A stretch of 22,811 bases of DNA. Source: a virus. Below the pieces are notes generated by a model. That model did no database searches. It had not been told where the DNA came from and saw only the letters and a list, made by a program, of their open reading frames with translations. The position numbers and the translations under genes are program-made. Below are positions 20,600 through 22,811 of this stretch, one piece after another (the first letter of the stretch is position 1; each line of letters starts with the position of its first letter). The stretch lies in the IMG/VR virus record IMGVR_UViG_3300035701_007033, positions 1 through 22,811 of that record; one strand, written 5' to 3'.

Positions 20600-22410
20600 T
20601 AGCGTTCTCCTCTAGCTGTGCGAATCTTCTGACGTAACCAATCCACCTGCTCTACCGGCGTCAAATCCGGTGCTAGCACTCCAGGTACCGGTACCACCCG
20701 ATACCCTCCCGGCGCCTCCTCCTTGGCCTCAAGGGAAGGTGCTTCGACCAGGTCCACTCCATCCACCACCATGGAAAACCCGCTAACAGACCTTCCTATC
20801 AGTGCAGCGAAGACAGCTCCGGCCACTCCATCAGCCACATCTTTACTCCCCCGGGGCGGGTGGTCGACTTTCTTACCCTGGATGAGTTCTAGCTGACACA
20901 GTTCTTGGATCAAAGGCGAGAAGTCAGGGAGGGAAACCCGGTTGGTATGAAGTAATTCCTTGAAGGTATCATAGGCCTCAAGATCCCGATCCACTGAGAA
21001 CACCTCCGCCTGGAAACCGGCCCGCCGAAGTTGCTGAAGTGAATCCGCTGACTGCCAGCCGTCATAAGTTACCTGGCGGATAGAGAACCCCGCTTGCCTT
21101 AGGTCTAGGACCAACTGCCGGATGGCCTCAAAATCCACCTCTCCACCGTATTGCTCTGCTGTCAACCGCCAAGCATAATCCACTACCACTGAACCACCTA
21201 ACTCGCAATGAGCCATCCCCACCCCGGCGGCATCCCGCTTGAGACCCAAGTCGACATGGAGGTAATAGGCGGCGGTAGGCACCGGCACCAACCAACTCGG
21301 CAATGAGTCTATATCGGCTATGGTGTGCTCTACCGAGCGGCCTAGGTCTACCGCTGCCAACACCACAGATGCTGATAGATATCCTCCGATGGCCTCACTA
21401 GGGACCGCACCCAGGTCGCGGGCAGCCCTATCAGGGTCCCGGAGGAACTGCTCTTGGTATTCTATAGGAACTTCCCCACAGAGGGGATGGGAAAAGGTAA
21501 CTCCAGAAAGCCTCGCCGCTGGAGCCCCTTCCCAGCTAGGCAGTCGAGAAGCGTAGACAGTAGAATTGACTTCCGCTTCCCGCATCTTTCGAGCAATGAA
21601 GTCACCGACATACCGAGGCGAAGAGATCAAGAGGAACAATGAATGACGCTGCCAGTTCAGGTTCCCTCGGGAGAGCATCCTCTCAGAGAGGGTATAGTAC
21701 AGCTCCTCGGCGGCATCGTACTGGCCTTGTCGAGTCCGACCAGCCTGGCGGAGAGAACGCTCTACTACCTCTAGCCAAGAGGCCTCATCAACCACTGCTC
21801 CGAGGACGTTGTAACCTAGCGCTGAAGTCTCTCGGGAGTTCCCCGGAAAGGCTACCACATTCTGCTCCGTCCAGCGGAGTTCGGATTGTAGCTTCCTGTC
21901 CCGCTGGAACCCCGGTCCTTGGAAGCAAGGAGCATGATCGATTCTGCGAGCCAACTCCGAGAAGACTACCCTCTCCGCTTGAGTGGCATTGACGGAGAAG
22001 TTGGTGAAGACAATCTGGGAACCGGGAGCCAAGCCATAGTAAGCCTGGGGGTCTCTAAGACAGAGGGTTCGATAGATCATGTAGGCTAGAGCCACGGAAC
22101 AGAGGAAAGACTTCCCAGCCCCGATACCCCAATAAAGAGCGGCCTCATGGTAGGAACCACCCGGGGCAAAAAGCTCGTAGAGAGTGCGCTTAACCGCTGA
22201 GCAAGCCTGTCGGTCTAGATCGAAATAGGAAGGGCTTTCAATCGCTTGCTGAATCGTCGGAGGCACTAGCCGGTAATGTTTTCTGGCCGCCTCTAACCCC
22301 TTCTGCCGAGTAGGAGTCAGGTTCTCCTTCAAAGCTTCCAGCTCCGAGGGCATCAAGTCCAGTAAGGAGGTCGTCAATGGTTCCTCTAAAGAGACATCGG
22401 AGGTCGGCAC
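20599..22410 (-). CDS. terL: Large terminase subunit (ATPase and nuclease)
   Basis: A 603-residue packaging motor protein. The N-terminal ATPase has a Walker A loop YWGIGAGKSF (GAGKS at about 97-101) and a Walker B strand LGAVVDEASW (about 204-212). The C-terminal RNase H-like nuclease shows YYLHVDLGLKRDAAG (Asp387), VTYDGWQ (Asp450) and PRGSKDVADG (Asp524, Asp527), the usual acidic metal ligands. It translocates phage DNA into the procapsid through the portal and cuts at headful or cos sites. GTG 22410 was preferred over GTG 22422, which overlaps the excellent AAGGAGGTGA site; from 22410 the spacing is normal. Its 5' end overlaps the small subunit gene by 173 bases. It ends in TAATA with the next gene. 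Confidence 0.95.
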   Translation of the reverse strand: MPTSDVSLEEPLTTSLLDLMPSELEALKENLTPTRQKGLEAARKHYRLVPPTIQQAIESPSYFDLDRQACSAVKRTLYELFAPGGSYHEAALYWGIGAGKSFLCSVALAYMIYRTLCLRDPQAYYGLAPGSQIVFTNFSVNATQAERVVFSELARRIDHAPCFQGPGFQRDRKLQSELRWTEQNVVAFPGNSRETSALGYNVLGAVVDEASWLEVVERSLRQAGRTRQGQYDAAEELYYTLSERMLSRGNLNWQRHSLFLLISSPRYVGDFIARKMREAEVNSTVYASRLPSWEGAPAARLSGVTFSHPLCGEVPIEYQEQFLRDPDRAARDLGAVPSEAIGGYLSASVVLAAVDLGRSVEHTIADIDSLPSWLVPVPTAAYYLHVDLGLKRDAAGVGMAHCELGGSVVVDYAWRLTAEQYGGEVDFEAIRQLVLDLRQAGFSIRQVTYDGWQSADSLQQLRRAGFQAEVFSVDRDLEAYDTFKELLHTNRVSLPDFSPLIQELCQLELIQGKKVDHPPRGSKDVADGVAGAVFAALIGRSVSGFSMVVDGVDLVEAPSLEAKEEAPGGYRVVPVPGVLAPDLTPVEQVDWLRQKIRTARGER

Positions 22411-22811
22411 GGATCGGTTCACCTCCTTTTCCAGTCAGCTCGGTTCGGGAGTCGGTGAGGGGGGAACCTAGGAGGGAACAAGCTAGTCGAATGCCCTTGT
22501 CTAAAGTCAGCATGGCAGCTTGCCGGTCAGCGATAGTACCTACCTTAGCTTGGCCGGCAACCAACTCGTCATGCAATTTCTCCATCTCTTCCTCAACGAG
22601 CTTGGCCCACTTAGCTCGTAGCTGAAGAGTCCTGTCCGCATGGAGTTCGATTTGCCTTTCGGCGAGCTTTAGGTCATATGCGTCAATCCGGTTCCTCCAA
22701 TGGAACTGCGAGGACCAGAATTGGAGAGTTCCTACGGAGGTAGTAGGAATCTGAGCCTTAGGGTCCTTTGCCTGGCGCTCCAGGTAGGAAGCACAAAGGT
22801 CTCGCAGGGAC
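22238..22811 (-). CDS. Small terminase subunit, partial (5' end beyond window)
   Basis: The frame is open from the window edge to the TGA/TAA at 22238, about 190 visible codons, so the N-terminus is missing. The visible part includes LQFWSSQFHWRNRIDAYDLK, the F-x-W-x-x-R-x-x-A-Y-D signature of small terminase proteins of Gram-positive-type phages. A long charged helix follows (LQLRAKWAKLVEEEMEKLHD), suited to oligomerisation. Small subunits recognise the packaging site and feed DNA to the large subunit. The last 58 codons overlap the large subunit gene in another frame; the end of this region (PDSYSAEGVRGGQK...) looks low-complexity. The identification rests on the signature and on direct linkage to the large subunit. 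Confidence 0.8.
   Translation of the reverse strand, partial: SLRDLCASYLERQAKDPKAQIPTTSVGTLQFWSSQFHWRNRIDAYDLKLAERQIELHADRTLQLRAKWAKLVEEEMEKLHDELVAGQAKVGTIADRQAAMLTLDKGIRLACSLLGSPLTDSRTELTGKGGEPIRADLRCLFRGTIDDLLTGLDALGAGSFEGEPDSYSAEGVRGGQKTLPASASDDSASD

Overview
The window looks like the head-morphogenesis segment of a tailed double-stranded DNA phage or prophage with an HK97-type capsid, followed by a long cassette of enzyme genes. Every supported gene is on the minus strand, so it reads from base 22811 down to base 1. Most neighbours overlap by 1-20 bases (ATGA, TAATG, TAGTG or RBS-within-gene junctions), the mark of translationally coupled transcription units. Strong Shine-Dalgarno sites, a near-consensus sigma-70 promoter and GC in the high fifties indicate a bacterial host. 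The phylum cannot be fixed. The prepilin-like protein (its N-terminal methylation helix and its C-terminal DGH signature) and the GH123-like protein resemble what is common in Armatimonadota and Planctomycetota, so a host there is a reasonable guess.

Right part (22811-12181): a small terminase subunit cut by the window edge, the large terminase, a small tagged protein, a two-helix membrane protein too short for ordinary ORF lists, a double-tagged protein, the portal, and a run of accessory proteins. These include a zinc-ribbon protein, an HExxH metallopeptidase-like protein, a SPP1 gp7/MuF-type minor head protein, a ChaB-domain protein, a coiled-coil protein, a possible nucleotidyltransferase and an IF2N-like protein. 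Middle (12180-8776): a promoter, then maturation protease, scaffold-like protein and major capsid protein in the classical order. The scaffold gene has a second strong internal start.

The most striking signal is a short peptide module of about 15 residues, consensus K-P-[IL]-[RK]-W-[VI]-T-[VI]-x-G-[KR]-R-[VI]-P-[IV]. It occurs ten times in nine otherwise unrelated proteins between the terminase and the protease: usually near the N-terminus, once in mid-protein, and at the C-terminus of the maturation protease and of the double-tagged protein. It reads like a shared docking, packaging or processing tag to which different domains (zincin, zinc ribbon, ChaB, nucleotidyltransferase-like) are attached. 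Two further decayed copies may exist.

Left part (8775-1): no head-tail connector or tail gene is recognisable. Instead there is a GT9-type glycosyltransferase, a C1A papain-like peptidase, a prepilin-like protein flanked by hairpins, a class I GluRS/GluQ-like protein lacking an anticodon-binding domain, a secreted GH123/DUF4091-like protein, a GNAT acetyltransferase, three TIM-barrel-like or unknown proteins, and the start of a membrane-anchored protein. Together they suggest modification of surface glycans or proteins, either as phage cargo or as an unusual set of virion or host-surface functions. No tRNA, CRISPR array, integrase, lysis gene or insertion sequence was seen.
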